Shown: piece after piece, positions 45,381 through 55,478 of the stretch
How positions within the stretch are numbered: position 1 is the first letter of the stretch
Layout of the letters: every line of letters starts with the position of its first letter
From: Anaerolineaceae bacterium
GTDB lineage: Bacteria; Chloroflexota; Anaerolineae; Anaerolineales; Anaerolineaceae
DNA: 64,000 bases
Direction of reading: 5' to 3'
Assembly (NCBI GenBank): GCA_012839565.1
Contig: DUMZ01000017.1
Span: forward strand, 1 to 64,000
Notes under the pieces: generated by a model
Database searches by the model: none
Seen by the model: only the letters and a program-made list of their open reading frames with translations
What the model was told of the DNA's origin: nothing
Position numbers and translations under genes: made by a program

Positions 45381-47015
45381 CTAGTACATTCCACCAGGAG
45401 GCATGGCGGGGGCGGGGGCCTCAGGTTCGGGGATGTCGGTAATCAGGGCTTCGGTGGTCAGGATCATCGCGGCAATGGAAGCGGCGTTTTCAAGCGCGCC
45501 ACGGGTAACCTTGGCGGGGTCGGTAACACCGAGTTTGAGCATGTCGCCATAAGATTCGGTGAGCACGTTGTAGCCGAGGTGCTTGTTGCCTTCTTCTTCT
45601 TGTTTCTGGCGCACGTTGGCGAGCACAACTGAACCGTCCTGGCCGGCGTTTTCGATGATGCGGCGCATGGGCATGGTCAGCGCATGGCGCACGATGTTGA
45701 CACCGATTTGCTCGTCGTCTTGTTCCATCTTGAAGTTCTCGAGCGCGGCAATCGCGTTGACGAGTGCCACACCGCCACCGGGCACGATACCTTCTTCAAC
45801 AGCGGCGCGGGTCGCGCTGAGGGCGTCTTCAACGCGGTGTTTCTTTTCTTTGAGTTCGGTTTCGGTGGCAGCACCAACACGGATAATCGCCACGCCACCG
45901 CTCAATTTAGCCAGGCGTTCCTGCAGTTTTTCGCGATCATAATCGCTGGTGGTGTTTTCGATTTCCGCGCGGATTTGTTCGATGCGTCCCTTAATCGCGC
46001 CGGTATCCCCTTTGCCATCCACAATGGTTGTGTTGTCTTTGTCAACGCTGACTTTTTCGGCGCGGCCGAGGTCTTCGATGGTCGCGGTTTCGAGCTTGCG
46101 GCCGGTTTCTTCGGAAATGACGGTCGCGTTGGTGAGGATGGCGATGTCTTGCAACATGGCCTTGCGGCGGTCACCAAAACCAGGGGCTTTCACTGCCACA
46201 ACGTTGAGCATGCCACGGATTTTGTTGAGAACCAGGGTAGCCAAAGCTTCGCCGTCGATATCTTCAGCGATAATCAAAAGTTCGCGTTTGCCGATCTGCA
46301 CCATTTTCTCGAGCAGGGGCACGATGTCGGCAGCAGCAGAAATCTTCTTGTCGTAAATTAAGATATAGGGGTCTTCGATGTCAGCAAGCATATGCTCGGG
46401 ATCGGTAACGAAGTAGGGGCTGATGTAGCCACGGTCGAACTGCATACCGTCAACATATTCGGTCTCGAATTCGAGGCCTTTGGATTCTTCAACGGTAATC
46501 ACGCCGTCTTTGCCGACTTTGTCCATAACGTCAGCGATGAGGTCACCGATTTGGGTGTCCTGGGCTGAAACAGTTGCCACAGCGCCGATTTCTTCTTTGG
46601 TTGTGATGGCAATTGCCTGTTTGTGGATGGCTTGAGAAACGACCTTGGTGGCAGATTCGATGCCACGTTTGAGCAGCATGGGGTTTGCACCGGCGGCAAG
46701 ATTCTTGAGACCCTCGGTCACGATGGCATGTGCCAAAACGGTTGAGGTGGTGGTGCCGTCGCCAGCGATGTCGTTGGTCTTGGTGGCTGCTTCTTTGAGC
46801 AGTTGGGCACCCATGTTCTCAAAGGGGTTTTCAAGTTCAATCTCTTTGGCAACGGTGACACCATCGTGGGTGATGGTGGGCGAGCCATATTTGCGATCCA
46901 AAGCCACGTTGCGACCCTTGGGGCCTAAAGTAGTGGCAACAGCGTTTGCAACAGCATCAACGCCACTCTTGAGATAGCGTCGTGCTTCTTCTCCAAAAAC
47001 TAATTGTTTAGCCAT
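45381..47015 (-). CDS. groEL: Chaperonin GroEL
   Basis: A 544-residue group I chaperonin of standard length. Typical motifs: TLGPKGRNV near residue 30, [10 protein letters not shown] (about 82-91) for ATP hydrolysis, and a short C-terminal tail with GGMY. It folds cytosolic proteins in an ATP-driven 14-mer capped by GroES. It is the second gene of groES-groEL, 30 bp after groES, with an AAGGAG site. Heat-shock control comes from the CIRCE upstream of groES. Confidence 0.98.
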   Translation of the reverse strand: MAKQLVFGEEARRYLKSGVDAVANAVATTLGPKGRNVALDRKYGSPTITHDGVTVAKEIELENPFENMGAQLLKEAATKTNDIAGDGTTTSTVLAHAIVTEGLKNLAAGANPMLLKRGIESATKVVSQAIHKQAIAITTKEEIGAVATVSAQDTQIGDLIADVMDKVGKDGVITVEESKGLEFETEYVDGMQFDRGYISPYFVTDPEHMLADIEDPYILIYDKKISAAADIVPLLEKMVQIGKRELLIIAEDIDGEALATLVLNKIRGMLNVVAVKAPGFGDRRKAMLQDIAILTNATVISEETGRKLETATIEDLGRAEKVSVDKDNTTIVDGKGDTGAIKGRIEQIRAEIENTTSDYDREKLQERLAKLSGGVAIIRVGAATETELKEKKHRVEDALSATRAAVEEGIVPGGGVALVNAIAALENFKMEQDDEQIGVNIVRHALTMPMRRIIENAGQDGSVVLANVRQKQEEEGNKHLGYNVLTESYGDMLKLGVTDPAKVTRGALENAASIAAMILTTEALITDIPEPEAPAPAMPPGGMY

Positions 47016-47045
47016 ATATATTTCTCCTTGTGTGTGATTGTCTTA

Positions 47046-47336
47046 TTAAAGAATAGCGAGCACGTCGCTCTCGCGCAGAATGAGCAATTTTTTACCGTCG
47101 TACTTGATTTCAGTTCCAGAATATTTTGCATAAAGTACAACTTCACCAACCTTAACATCCATCGGGATGCGTTCACCAGCGTCGTTGCGTTCGCCGGGTC
47201 CAATCGCTAAAACGGTCCCTTTTTGGGGTTTTTCTTTAGCGGTTTCGGGAAGCACGATACCACCAGCGGTGATGTCTTCTTGTTCGATTGGTTCAATAAC
47301 CAGTCGGCTACCTAATGGTCGCATTTTAATTGTCAT
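47046..47336 (-). CDS. groES: Co-chaperonin GroES
   Basis: A 96-residue Gro[18 protein letters not shown] start, mobile loop around [14 protein letters not shown] (residues about 23-36) and the usual [21 protein letters not shown] ending. It forms the heptameric lid of GroEL. GGAGGA precedes the ATG and a CIRCE element lies 36 bp upstream. Confidence 0.98.
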   Translation of the reverse strand: MTIKMRPLGSRLVIEPIEQEDITAGGIVLPETAKEKPQKGTVLAIGPGERNDAGERIPMDVKVGEVVLYAKYSGTEIKYDGKKLLILRESDVLAIL

Positions 47337-47371
47337 CGAATTCCTCCAATAATTAAACTAAGTTTCAAATT

Positions 47372-47398
47372 TTAGCACTCTCGACTTGAGAGTGCTAA
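47372..47398. promoter_or_regulatory. CIRCE element (HrcA operator)
   Basis: TTAGCACTC-N9-GAGTGCTAA, an exact match to the CIRCE consensus, located between the promoter and the groES start. It implies HrcA repression of groESL. Confidence 0.97.
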
Positions 47399-47401
47399 TA
47401 C

Positions 47402-47430
47402 ATGATACGCTTTCCAGGCGCGTAAGTCAA
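47402..47430 (-). promoter_or_regulatory. Sigma-70 promoter of groESL
   Basis: On the minus strand TTGACT, 17 nt, TATCAT, with CIRCE beginning 3 bp downstream of the -10 box. Confidence 0.85.
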
Positions 47431-47466
47431 GCAATCGTTAGCAATTCTAACAGAACGCTTACATGC

Positions 47467-48915
47467 TTATGGCGTTGGCGTGAAGGTGGGAATGACCAAG
47501 GGGGTTTCGGTGGGTTGGGGCGTGGGTGTGCTGATGTAATCTCGGGTGGGCACAGGCGTGCTAAAGACCTGGCCGGGCGTGATGCCGCAGATGTTTTCGC
47601 TGGCGCTCACGATGCCCAGCACGGTGCGGGTGAACTCGTTGGATGTGTCGTAATAGCGTTCGCGAATTTCCTTGAACACTTCTGAAGCCAGCGCGCAGCG
47701 GTCATCCTGGCCACTTCTGTGCAGGCCAGCTAAAACCGAGCCATAGATGTAATAGTAGACCACCGTTGAGTCGGAAAGGGGCAGTTTTTCCGTAGTGATA
47801 TCGCTTTGGCAGGGGTCTTCTTCGCGTGCCAGGCAGCTTTCTTCAGCATTGCAACCGGTAACGGCGCATTTGAGCACCATCTCAGCGCCTTCATAGTTTC
47901 GGGCTTTGTAATAAATGACGCCCACTTGCCCATAGGTGCTGGGGTTGTAGGGGTTGATGGACAGGGCGCGATAGGCGTTGCGTGAAGCAATCATGGCTTC
48001 ACCCATGCGAATGTAGGTGTTGGCGATGGCCATATAGGGGATGGGGTCTTCGATGCCGAGCTGTGAGTTGAGGTTGGCGGCTTTGGCGAAGTATTCGAGG
48101 GCAATTTCAAAATTGACATCGCCGCCATTGTGCCGGTAGAGCGTGCCAACCCGTATATAAAGAAAAGTGAGATTAGGGGTAACATCAATCGCTTTTTGAT
48201 ACCATTCGATAGCCAGGTTGTACTCCTGCAACACTTCGTAGACAAAAGCCTGCACACGGCGTACGTCCATTAAATGTTCCCCGTTTTCTCGCGCCTGAGC
48301 GATGTAGTCCTGCGCCTGACCCCATTTGAACTGGTCGATGAGCACTTCGGCGTAGTAGGCTTTGGCAAGGGCGTTGCTGCTGTCCAGCTGAATAGCTGCC
48401 AGGGCGTCAGCTTCGGCAGCGTTGCGCAATTCTTTGGTGCGGTCGCCCGCCAGGGCGGGGTTAGCTGACCAGTTGAGCACAAAGGAACGAACCGCCAGTG
48501 CGTCCGCGTTTTGGGGTGCCAGTTCGCGGGCTTCATCAACAACTGCCAGCGCGTCAGCCAGGCGGTCGCGTCGTTCCTGGTCGGTGGTGAGCGAGGCGGA
48601 AGAGTAAACCTGAATGCGCGCCAGATTCACGCGCACATCAACGTTTTCTGGTTCAAGCAAAATCGCTTTGTTGTAAGAATCGATAGCGGCATCAAGGTTG
48701 CCAGCCTGAAAGTGGGTGTCGCCCTCAACCAAAAAAGAATTGACCGTGCGGGTAGGGGTGGGGGTGGGCACAAAAGGCGGCCAAATTTTCCCGCTGGTAT
48801 AGTCGCGCATAACCGCTATCACAATCACGATACACAGCAATATAAACATGATTAAGTATGGGTTGGACGCCGGCTTTGGCTTATGAAATAAGTTTTTGCG
48901 TTCGTTGATGTACAT
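47467..48915 (-). CDS. Membrane-anchored TPR protein
   Basis: 482 residues: short cytoplasmic N-terminus, one membrane helix (about 20-38), a Pro/Thr linker (PFVPTPTPTR), then TPR helices to about 440 and a Pro/Thr-rich tail (STPVPTRDYISTPTP...). The TPR part faces outside if the helix is a signal-anchor. It is a tandem paralogue of the next gene upstream, with the same linker, and both are probably one transcript (12-bp gap). No Shine-Dalgarno site is clear. The role, perhaps scaffolding of surface complexes, is unknown. Confidence 0.78.
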   Translation of the reverse strand: MYINERKNLFHKPKPASNPYLIMFILLCIVIVIAVMRDYTSGKIWPPFVPTPTPTRTVNSFLVEGDTHFQAGNLDAAIDSYNKAILLEPENVDVRVNLARIQVYSSASLTTDQERRDRLADALAVVDEARELAPQNADALAVRSFVLNWSANPALAGDRTKELRNAAEADALAAIQLDSSNALAKAYYAEVLIDQFKWGQAQDYIAQARENGEHLMDVRRVQAFVYEVLQEYNLAIEWYQKAIDVTPNLTFLYIRVGTLYRHNGGDVNFEIALEYFAKAANLNSQLGIEDPIPYMAIANTYIRMGEAMIASRNAYRALSINPYNPSTYGQVGVIYYKARNYEGAEMVLKCAVTGCNAEESCLAREEDPCQSDITTEKLPLSDSTVVYYYIYGSVLAGLHRSGQDDRCALASEVFKEIRERYYDTSNEFTRTVLGIVSASENICGITPGQVFSTPVPTRDYISTPTPQPTETPLVIPTFTPTP

Positions 48916-48927
48916 AGCAAGCCAGCT

Positions 48928-50223
48928 TTATGGTTGCGTTCCTTCTGGTGTGGCGGTGGGGCCAGTGACCACGGTGGGCGTTGGCGCGGAGGTTGGCGTG
49001 GGTGGGTTGAGCAGGTTTTCTTCGCAGATTTGAATGATGATGGCCGCGTTTTCCTGGCCAACCGCGCTGTCGGGCACGGTTTGGCGCATGCCTTCGGCGA
49101 TGGTGACAGCTTCGTTGCACTCGTTGATTTTTGCCAGAGCCAAAGCATAGCGACTGTAAATTTCAACCACGCCCAGGTCATAGGAAAGCGGGATGCCCTC
49201 CACGGCCAAACCGCCTTCAGATAAGCCCCCGCGGACAGCGATGCGCAGATATTCAATGGCGGTGTTGAATTGCGATTTTCGATAGTAAAGCGTGCCCAGG
49301 TTGGCGTAAAGGTTGGCCTGGGTGGGCCCATCGCGCAGGGCGACTTCGCCGTACTGAATGGCTTTGTCGAACTCACCCAGTCGGCTGTAAACCTGCGAGA
49401 TGGCCAGGTTAGGCGCGGGGCTGGTGGGGTTGAGCGAGTAGGCTTTGGTGAATTCAAAAACAGCCTGGTCGAGCTGGTCGATATAGGTTAGGTTGCGTCC
49501 CAGGGCCATGTGCAAACGGTCCACGTTGGGGTTGATTTGGTTGGCAATCTTCAGCGATTCCACGGCTTCGGCAAAGTTGGCGGTGACTTCCAGCACGTAA
49601 CCGCGCGCCCAGTGGGCTTCCATGAGGTTGGGTTCCAGTGCCAAAGCGGTGCGGCTTTCTTCGATGGCGCGGTCCATGGTGTCAAGGTCGTCCATGCGCG
49701 CTTCCACGCGCAGGGCTAGCACGTAAGCATAAATGGCGTGCGCCAGACCACTGTTTTGGTTGAGTTCTACCGCTTTGCGCAGGTCGGCTTCGCCGGCGAG
49801 ATATTCGCGCTGAAAAGCCTTTGCCCAGCCCAGCAGGGCGTAGGCTTCTGAACTGTTGTTGTCAAGCAAAATCGCGTTTTGGGCGTTCACCTGGGCTTGT
49901 TCAAGCTGACTGGTGAAAATCTGCAGCCGGGCGATTTTGAGATAGTTGTCAAGATTGTGTGGGTTGGCATTAATCGCCTGTTGGTAAACTTCCACGGCTT
50001 GAATGTACTTGCCTTCTTCGGCGAGTGTGTCCGCTTCGATGACGTAGGATTCAGGGTCGCGTGTGGGTGTGGGGGTGGGCACAAAGGGTGGGTTTATCAT
50101 GGGTACCACAACCACGTTCAGGTAAATCAAGCCGGCAATAGCCAGGACTAAAAACAAGATTAGCCAGGGATTACCACGCTTGCGTCGCGACTGAATTGAA
50201 AACTTACTGCCTTTAAGATACAT
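48928..50223 (-). CDS. Membrane-anchored TPR protein (paralogue)
   Basis: About 431 residues: basic N-terminus (YLKGSKFSIQSRRKRG), one membrane helix (about 22-40), the linker PFVPTPTPTR, TPR units and a Pro/Thr-rich tail. I chose the ATG at 50223 because the basic signal-anchor starts there; an in-frame GTG at 50241 is possible. It shares layout and linker with the downstream gene, so the pair arose by duplication. No partner is known. Confidence 0.76.
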   Translation of the reverse strand: MYLKGSKFSIQSRRKRGNPWLILFLVLAIAGLIYLNVVVVPMINPPFVPTPTPTRDPESYVIEADTLAEEGKYIQAVEVYQQAINANPHNLDNYLKIARLQIFTSQLEQAQVNAQNAILLDNNSSEAYALLGWAKAFQREYLAGEADLRKAVELNQNSGLAHAIYAYVLALRVEARMDDLDTMDRAIEESRTALALEPNLMEAHWARGYVLEVTANFAEAVESLKIANQINPNVDRLHMALGRNLTYIDQLDQAVFEFTKAYSLNPTSPAPNLAISQVYSRLGEFDKAIQYGEVALRDGPTQANLYANLGTLYYRKSQFNTAIEYLRIAVRGGLSEGGLAVEGIPLSYDLGVVEIYSRYALALAKINECNEAVTIAEGMRQTVPDSAVGQENAAIIIQICEENLLNPPTPTSAPTPTVVTGPTATPEGTQP

Positions 50224-50272
50224 TGCTTCAATTATCACCAATTATGACGGATGAGTCAAACCAGATAAAAAA

Positions 50273-50296
50273 GTCCTGCATACAAAGTAGCAGGAC
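50273..50296 (-). terminator. Terminator of the beta-helix gene
   Basis: GTCCTGC / GCAGGAC, a 7-bp stem with a 10-nt loop, followed on the minus strand by TTTTTT, about 50 bp after the stop codon. Confidence 0.8.
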
Positions 50297-50345
50297 CTCC
50301 AAATTTATACACTAAATCGTCAATAACAACGATATCAAATGGCAA

Positions 50346-51710
50346 CTACTCGCGTTCGATAAGCGGGTAGAAGATATAGGTTTTATTTTTCAAACCCAAA
50401 GCGCCTGCATCACAGAACATACCGCGCAGCCTGTCGAATTGATCTATCATGAGTGGCACTTCAAAAGGAACGCCCCAAAAAATCACCGTCTCCAGACAGG
50501 GCTCAAAACGGCGGTTGACTGCTGGTGAATGAGGCAGAAGAGGTAATGCAGATAATATTCCTTGATAGGCAGGTATTTCGGCAACGCCTGCTTCCTCCCA
50601 GGGCACAACAATATCCCTCAAATCTGTGTCTGGCACGCAAGTGTTGTCAGAAAAAACGTTACCACCTTCAGTAATAATCACAGGGAAATCATCATTGTTT
50701 GCCACCTTGGCAGGTAGTAATACCTCACAGTTTTCTCCAGTTTCACCATTGGAATCGGGTCTTGAAAGGATAATACTGTTGCGGAGATAGAGCTTGTCGG
50801 AATAGCCGATATTAACTCCCTTGCTATTATTCACGATGGTTGAATTTTGAATGTGGGCTTCATATGGAAGTGCCAAACTGCCACTACCTTCATCGTTTGA
50901 GATTATAGAAGAGTTAACCATGAAAAATGGTCCGACTGAAGTCAAAGTGTAACCATTGTGCGCTTTGTTAAAGCGAAAAGAGGATGCGATTATCTTCAAA
51001 GGCACATTTTCCCCGCCAAAAAATTTGATTGCGGAGTAATAATCTGCCCAGTTATTGTCAAAACTGCTATTCCGAATGGTCAAAGGTGTTGCAAACGCGC
51101 TTATAGCGCCACCGGAGGTGGAATTATTACCAACTTTATGCGCTCGGTTGGTATCCATTTTTACACGATTTAACTCAAGTTTCCCGGCGTTTTCAACCAA
51201 AATACCCGCGCCATTAGCGGCATGTAATTCCCCACGCGTTATTCTCAAGTCATTGATGGTTACATTATAGTACGCGCCTATCTGAATCGCCCGGTCGATA
51301 TCATTGGCATTGATGATTGTATTCAACGCGCCTGCTCCTTGAATGGTGACTGTGCGTTCTGTAGGCGCATTTAACGACACCAAATCCAAATCGCCAAATT
51401 GACGATCGCTTCCTGTATCTTCAGTAAGTGTTAACTTGTAAACGCCTTCGGGTATCTGGATAATCAGGTTTTGATTCATCTGCATGATATTACTGGCTTC
51501 AGCGAACGCGGCACGCAAAGAGCAGGGACCTCCCGATGGAACGCCCACACTGCATTCGCCATTGAGCATATCGTCAACCAGATCTTCGGTGGTGTTCACT
51601 ACAAATGTGACCGTTTCTACATTGCCAGCATCAACCGGCAATACCGGGAACGTCATGGCGGCGACGATGAAACAGAGTAATATTCGATTAATGATGGTTG
51701 TTGTTTTCAT
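50346..51710 (-). CDS. Secreted right-handed beta-helix protein
   Basis: 454 residues: signal peptide (about 1-28), then the CSLRAAFAEASN segment common at the start of Chloroflexota and other extracellular parallel beta-helix proteins, followed by short repeated rungs (LRITRGELHAANGAGILVENA, NSSFDNNW, NSSIISND, NSTIVNNS, NSIILS). Such proteins act as adhesins or polysaccharide-binding surface proteins. The C-terminus ends IFYPLIERE, a version of the motif seen in three other secreted proteins here. A T6 terminator follows. Confidence 0.8.
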   Translation of the reverse strand: MKTTTIINRILLCFIVAAMTFPVLPVDAGNVETVTFVVNTTEDLVDDMLNGECSVGVPSGGPCSLRAAFAEASNIMQMNQNLIIQIPEGVYKLTLTEDTGSDRQFGDLDLVSLNAPTERTVTIQGAGALNTIINANDIDRAIQIGAYYNVTINDLRITRGELHAANGAGILVENAGKLELNRVKMDTNRAHKVGNNSTSGGAISAFATPLTIRNSSFDNNWADYYSAIKFFGGENVPLKIIASSFRFNKAHNGYTLTSVGPFFMVNSSIISNDEGSGSLALPYEAHIQNSTIVNNSKGVNIGYSDKLYLRNSIILSRPDSNGETGENCEVLLPAKVANNDDFPVIITEGGNVFSDNTCVPDTDLRDIVVPWEEAGVAEIPAYQGILSALPLLPHSPAVNRRFEPCLETVIFWGVPFEVPLMIDQFDRLRGMFCDAGALGLKNKTYIFYPLIERE

Positions 51711-52083
51711 TAGACCTCTGATGGGTATTAACTAATTTGGAATAAAGACGTACCCTGCTCAGATGAACAAAGCACCAGCAAAAAATTGCTGAGAATGCAC
51801 TATTGTTGGTTCTTTGGGTCTTGAAAAGCCCCTTTTTTAGTAATTGTAAACGGCTCTCAAATATATGTCAATCTTTTTCTTTTATGAAATTAATGCATTA
51901 AATTCTAAGGAGGCATTTTCCTTCATACTTATGGGGGGGAACGCAGTGATTGACGGGTAACACATTAATCAACAAACCTGTTCGCTTTTCAGTATCTTAA
52001 CAGAAGAAGTATGCAACATGCAGGCAATATATGCCTTTAAGCGTTTATGCTAAAATGAGAGTAATAATAAACTTTGGTGATGG
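51711..52083. other. Divergent intergenic region
   Basis: 373 bp between the beta-helix gene (minus) and the PBP gene (plus). No gene is seen. It is AT-rich, and a possible -10 (TAAAAT) lies about 30 bp upstream of the PBP start, without a clear -35 box. Confidence 0.5.
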
Positions 52084-55000
52084 ATGATGAATTCGCAAAA
52101 CCATGATGAAGAAAAACAAATACCTGATGAAGAGTCAGTTGAGCAGTCTTTGGGGCAAACCGGGCGAAGACCTGATTTTGATACCCCTAAACGTCCGGAT
52201 TGGATGCGTGAACACGCGCAAGCAGGCGACACTAACCTTGATGGCTATACCGGTTTTAGCTCGATAAAAGACAGTCTCGCGCAGACGGATAATCTCTTTG
52301 ACGAACTCAAGGATTTTGATTATTTTGATGTCCCTGTTGTTTCACCGGGTGATTCCGTGCCCACATTTACAGGGAACATGGGCGATCATGACCTTGATGA
52401 AATGACCGCGCAAAACGTGCCCGATAAGGCGCAAATTCCACCCGCGGAACAAGCCATCGTTAGACCAGGCGAATATACCCAAAGCGATATGGACGAGATG
52501 CGCACCATCCCGCCACCAGCGGGTGTGCCTGTCGCGCCACCGCCAGCGAGCGCTTTGCCACAAGCTGTGAGCCAGCTGGATCCCTACGCGACGCGTCTAA
52601 CCCCAACAGCTTTTCAGCGCGATTTGGAAGCTGCCAGTGTGTCTACCCAGCCTGTGCCTGTTCAAATTCATCAAACCCAGCCCATCGCTGCTGTTCCACC
52701 AGCGCGAAACGTGCCATCTGCACCGAGTAGCGCGGGTAAAAAGCCTAAGAAAAAGGGCAGGGCGGGACGCGTTATTCTTATCTTGATTATTCTTTTCCTG
52801 TTGGCCATGTTCGCGGTAGCGGCTTTTGCGTTTTACAAATATACGCAAATTGCCAAGACCTTGCCCGACGTGAACGATTTACAGTACCGGGCTTCTCAGT
52901 TTGAAACCACGCGCATTTTGGACCGCAAAGGCAATGTGCTTTATGAAATTATCGACCCCAGCGCGGGCAAGCGTACCTGGGTGCCCCTGGACCAAATTTC
53001 GCCCAACTTAATCGCCGCTACCATCGCCACGGAAGATAAAGAGTTCTACAATCATCCCGGTTTTGACTTGGTCGCACTGGGGCGGGCCTTGTGGACGAAC
53101 TATCGCTCAAAGGAAGTCGTTTCCGGCGCTTCAACCATCACTCAGCAACTGGCGCGTCTGTTGCTGCTTACCGATGAGCGCTATGAACAGACTTACGAAC
53201 GAAAAGCGCGCGAGATTATTCTGGCAGCAGAAATCACCCGCCGTTACAGTAAGGAGCAGGTACTTGAGATGTACCTGAACGAAATTTATTATGGCAATAT
53301 GTCTTATGGCGTGCAAGCCGCTGCGGAAACCTATTTCAACACGAATGCTTCTGATTTGAGCCTGTGGCAAGCTGCTTTTTTGGCGGGGTTGCCACAAAGC
53401 CCGGCGGTGTATGACGTTTATAACAACCGTGAAGCAACGCTTACCCGAAGCGACTCAGTCTTTCGGCTGATGTTTGAGGCCAGCACAGAAAAGGGTTGTA
53501 TTAAGGTGGACGAAATCCGCCCGCCGGTCTGTGTGGACGCCATGCAAGTGCTTACCGAATCGGAAGTTTTGAAAGCCTACACATTTAAACAAAACCTGCT
53601 TACCATGCAGTTCCCGCACTGGGTGGTGTATATCCAGTCCTTGCTTGAGGCACAGTTTGACGCGCAAATGATTTATCGTTCGGGCTTTACCATTCATACC
53701 ACGCTTGACCCCGACTTCCAGCGCGAAGCTGAAGCCGCCGTGCGTGAGCAACTGGCTCAAATGCAGGGCAAAAACGCGACAAACGGAGCTGTTTTTGCGA
53801 TAAATCCCAAGACAGGTGAAATTTTGGCGATGGTCGGTTCGGCGGACTTTAATAATCCAGCGATTAGCGGGCAAGTGAATATGGTATTAACCCAAACGCG
53901 TCAACCTGGTTCGGCGATTAAGCCTTTCACTTTCCTGGCAGCATTTGAAAAAGACTGGACCCCGGCCACGCTGTTGTGGGATGTGCCTACCAGGTTTAGA
54001 CCCTCGCTTGACCCCAACGACACCAACCCCGACTATGAACCCCGCAACTACGACGGGCGCTTTAGAGGTCCGGTGACAGTGCGTTCAGCTTTGGCAAATT
54101 CCTATAATATCCCGGTTGTGAAGGCTTTGGAGTATGTACATATATATGACAATCCCGAAACTCCCGAAGCGGACGGCTTCATTAATTTAGCGCGGCGCTT
54201 GGGCATCACCAGCCTGACCCGGCCGGATTATGGGCTCTCGCTCACTCTGGGCGGTGGCGAAGTGAGCCTGATGGAGTTGACCGGTGCATTCCAGGTTTTG
54301 GCAAATGAGGGACGCAAACTTGAGCCTGTAGCGATTACCAGGGTCGTTAATCACACTGGTGACGTTGTTTTTGAACATGAGCCAAGCCAGGGCGCGCAAA
54401 TTGTCCGTGCGGCGCATGCCTATTTGCTTTCTTCTATCCTTTCAGACAACAACGCGCGCGCGCCGATGTTTGGCACGAACTCGCCCTTGAATCTCCCCTT
54501 TAGTGCCGCGGTAAAGACGGGTACGACAAACGATTTCAGAGATAACTGGACGATTGGATACACCCCCGAACTTTTGATTGGCGTTTGGGTGGGCAATGCC
54601 GATTACACACCGATGGTCAACACAACGGGTGTTGATGGTGCCGCGCCGATTTGGAACCGCCTGATGCAAACAGGTATTAACCAGCTTTATGGCGGTATTG
54701 CCAGTAATTTCGCGCGACCGAATGATGTCGTGGAGCGGGTTATTTGCAGTGTTTCCGGTACGGAACCCAGCGAGTATTGCCCGAGTCACGTGACCGAAAT
54801 TTTTGCGTCAGACCAGATGCCTTTGCCTAAAAGCGACGACCTTTGGGTGCGCGCGCAAATTGATGCCTGGACTAATTTGCAGGCTTCGCCATCATGCTCA
54901 GAGTTTAGAAAAGAAGCTTTAGCTATTAACGTCACGGACAAATCCGCGATTGAATGGCTGGAAACAGAGCCAGGGCGCGAATGGGCAAGAAATGCGGGCT

Positions 55001-55461
55001 TCCCTGAGCCTATCGTTGTTTTGCCTGAGCGCGAATGTCGGGCGGACGACCCACGGCCTATTATCAACCTGGTAGGGATTTATGACGGTGGCACAGTGAC
55101 CGAAAATCCGCTAAAGATCGCTGGTGTTATCGACGCGACCGCGAACTTCAAGCAGTTTATCATTCACTGGGGGGTTGGAGAAGATCCTGAAGAATGGCAC
55201 CGGGTTACTGATGATTGGGTTTTGGAACCGATACGGAGTGAAAGCCTGATTGCAGAGTGGGATTTAAGCGAGATTGAAGAAACTTTGATTACCATTCGCG
55301 TGACCATGCATAGTACGATGAACACTGAAGTGCAGAAGTTTTATCGTTTGCGCCTGGAAATCCCCACGCCAACGCCGACCCCGACGCTCACGCCAACAGA
55401 GACGCCGATGCCAACGGAAACACCTGCTCCACCACAGGAACCAACGATTGTTTCACCATAG
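52084..55461 (+). CDS. Class A penicillin-binding protein with long cytoplasmic head
   Basis: A 1125-residue bifunctional peptidoglycan synthase. Residues 1-225 form an unusual acidic then Pro-rich cytoplasmic head; a membrane helix follows (about 229-251). GT51 glycosyltransferase (about 290-460) has Glu317 in ATEDKEFYNHPG. The transpeptidase (about 565-870) has SxxK (Ser610-Lys613), SYN (673-675) and KTGT (811-814). A C-terminal beta domain and a Pro/Thr-rich tail (PTPTPTLTPTETP) follow. It makes and cross-links cell-wall glycan outside the membrane. Normal PBP1A heads are short, so the head may be an interaction or regulatory region. Confidence 0.94.
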   Translation: MMNSQNHDEEKQIPDEESVEQSLGQTGRRPDFDTPKRPDWMREHAQAGDTNLDGYTGFSSIKDSLAQTDNLFDELKDFDYFDVPVVSPGDSVPTFTGNMGDHDLDEMTAQNVPDKAQIPPAEQAIVRPGEYTQSDMDEMRTIPPPAGVPVAPPPASALPQAVSQLDPYATRLTPTAFQRDLEAASVSTQPVPVQIHQTQPIAAVPPARNVPSAPSSAGKKPKKKGRAGRVILILIILFLLAMFAVAAFAFYKYTQIAKTLPDVNDLQYRASQFETTRILDRKGNVLYEIIDPSAGKRTWVPLDQISPNLIAATIATEDKEFYNHPGFDLVALGRALWTNYRSKEVVSGASTITQQLARLLLLTDERYEQTYERKAREIILAAEITRRYSKEQVLEMYLNEIYYGNMSYGVQAAAETYFNTNASDLSLWQAAFLAGLPQSPAVYDVYNNREATLTRSDSVFRLMFEASTEKGCIKVDEIRPPVCVDAMQVLTESEVLKAYTFKQNLLTMQFPHWVVYIQSLLEAQFDAQMIYRSGFTIHTTLDPDFQREAEAAVREQLAQMQGKNATNGAVFAINPKTGEILAMVGSADFNNPAISGQVNMVLTQTRQPGSAIKPFTFLAAFEKDWTPATLLWDVPTRFRPSLDPNDTNPDYEPRNYDGRFRGPVTVRSALANSYNIPVVKALEYVHIYDNPETPEADGFINLARRLGITSLTRPDYGLSLTLGGGEVSLMELTGAFQVLANEGRKLEPVAITRVVNHTGDVVFEHEPSQGAQIVRAAHAYLLSSILSDNNARAPMFGTNSPLNLPFSAAVKTGTTNDFRDNWTIGYTPELLIGVWVGNADYTPMVNTTGVDGAAPIWNRLMQTGINQLYGGIASNFARPNDVVERVICSVSGTEPSEYCPSHVTEIFASDQMPLPKSDDLWVRAQIDAWTNLQASPSCSEFRKEALAINVTDKSAIEWLETEPGREWARNAGFPEPIVVLPERECRADDPRPIINLVGIYDGGTVTENPLKIAGVIDATANFKQFIIHWGVGEDPEEWHRVTDDWVLEPIRSESLIAEWDLSEIEETLITIRVTMHSTMNTEVQKFYRLRLEIPTPTPTPTLTPTETPMPTETPAPPQEPTIVSP

Positions 55462-55478
55462 GTGAGCATAGCACTGGC

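Noticed and set aside
45684..46361. 225-codon plus-strand frame inside groEL
   Set aside because: It is the mirror of the strongly conserved groEL coding sequence with no recognisable domain.
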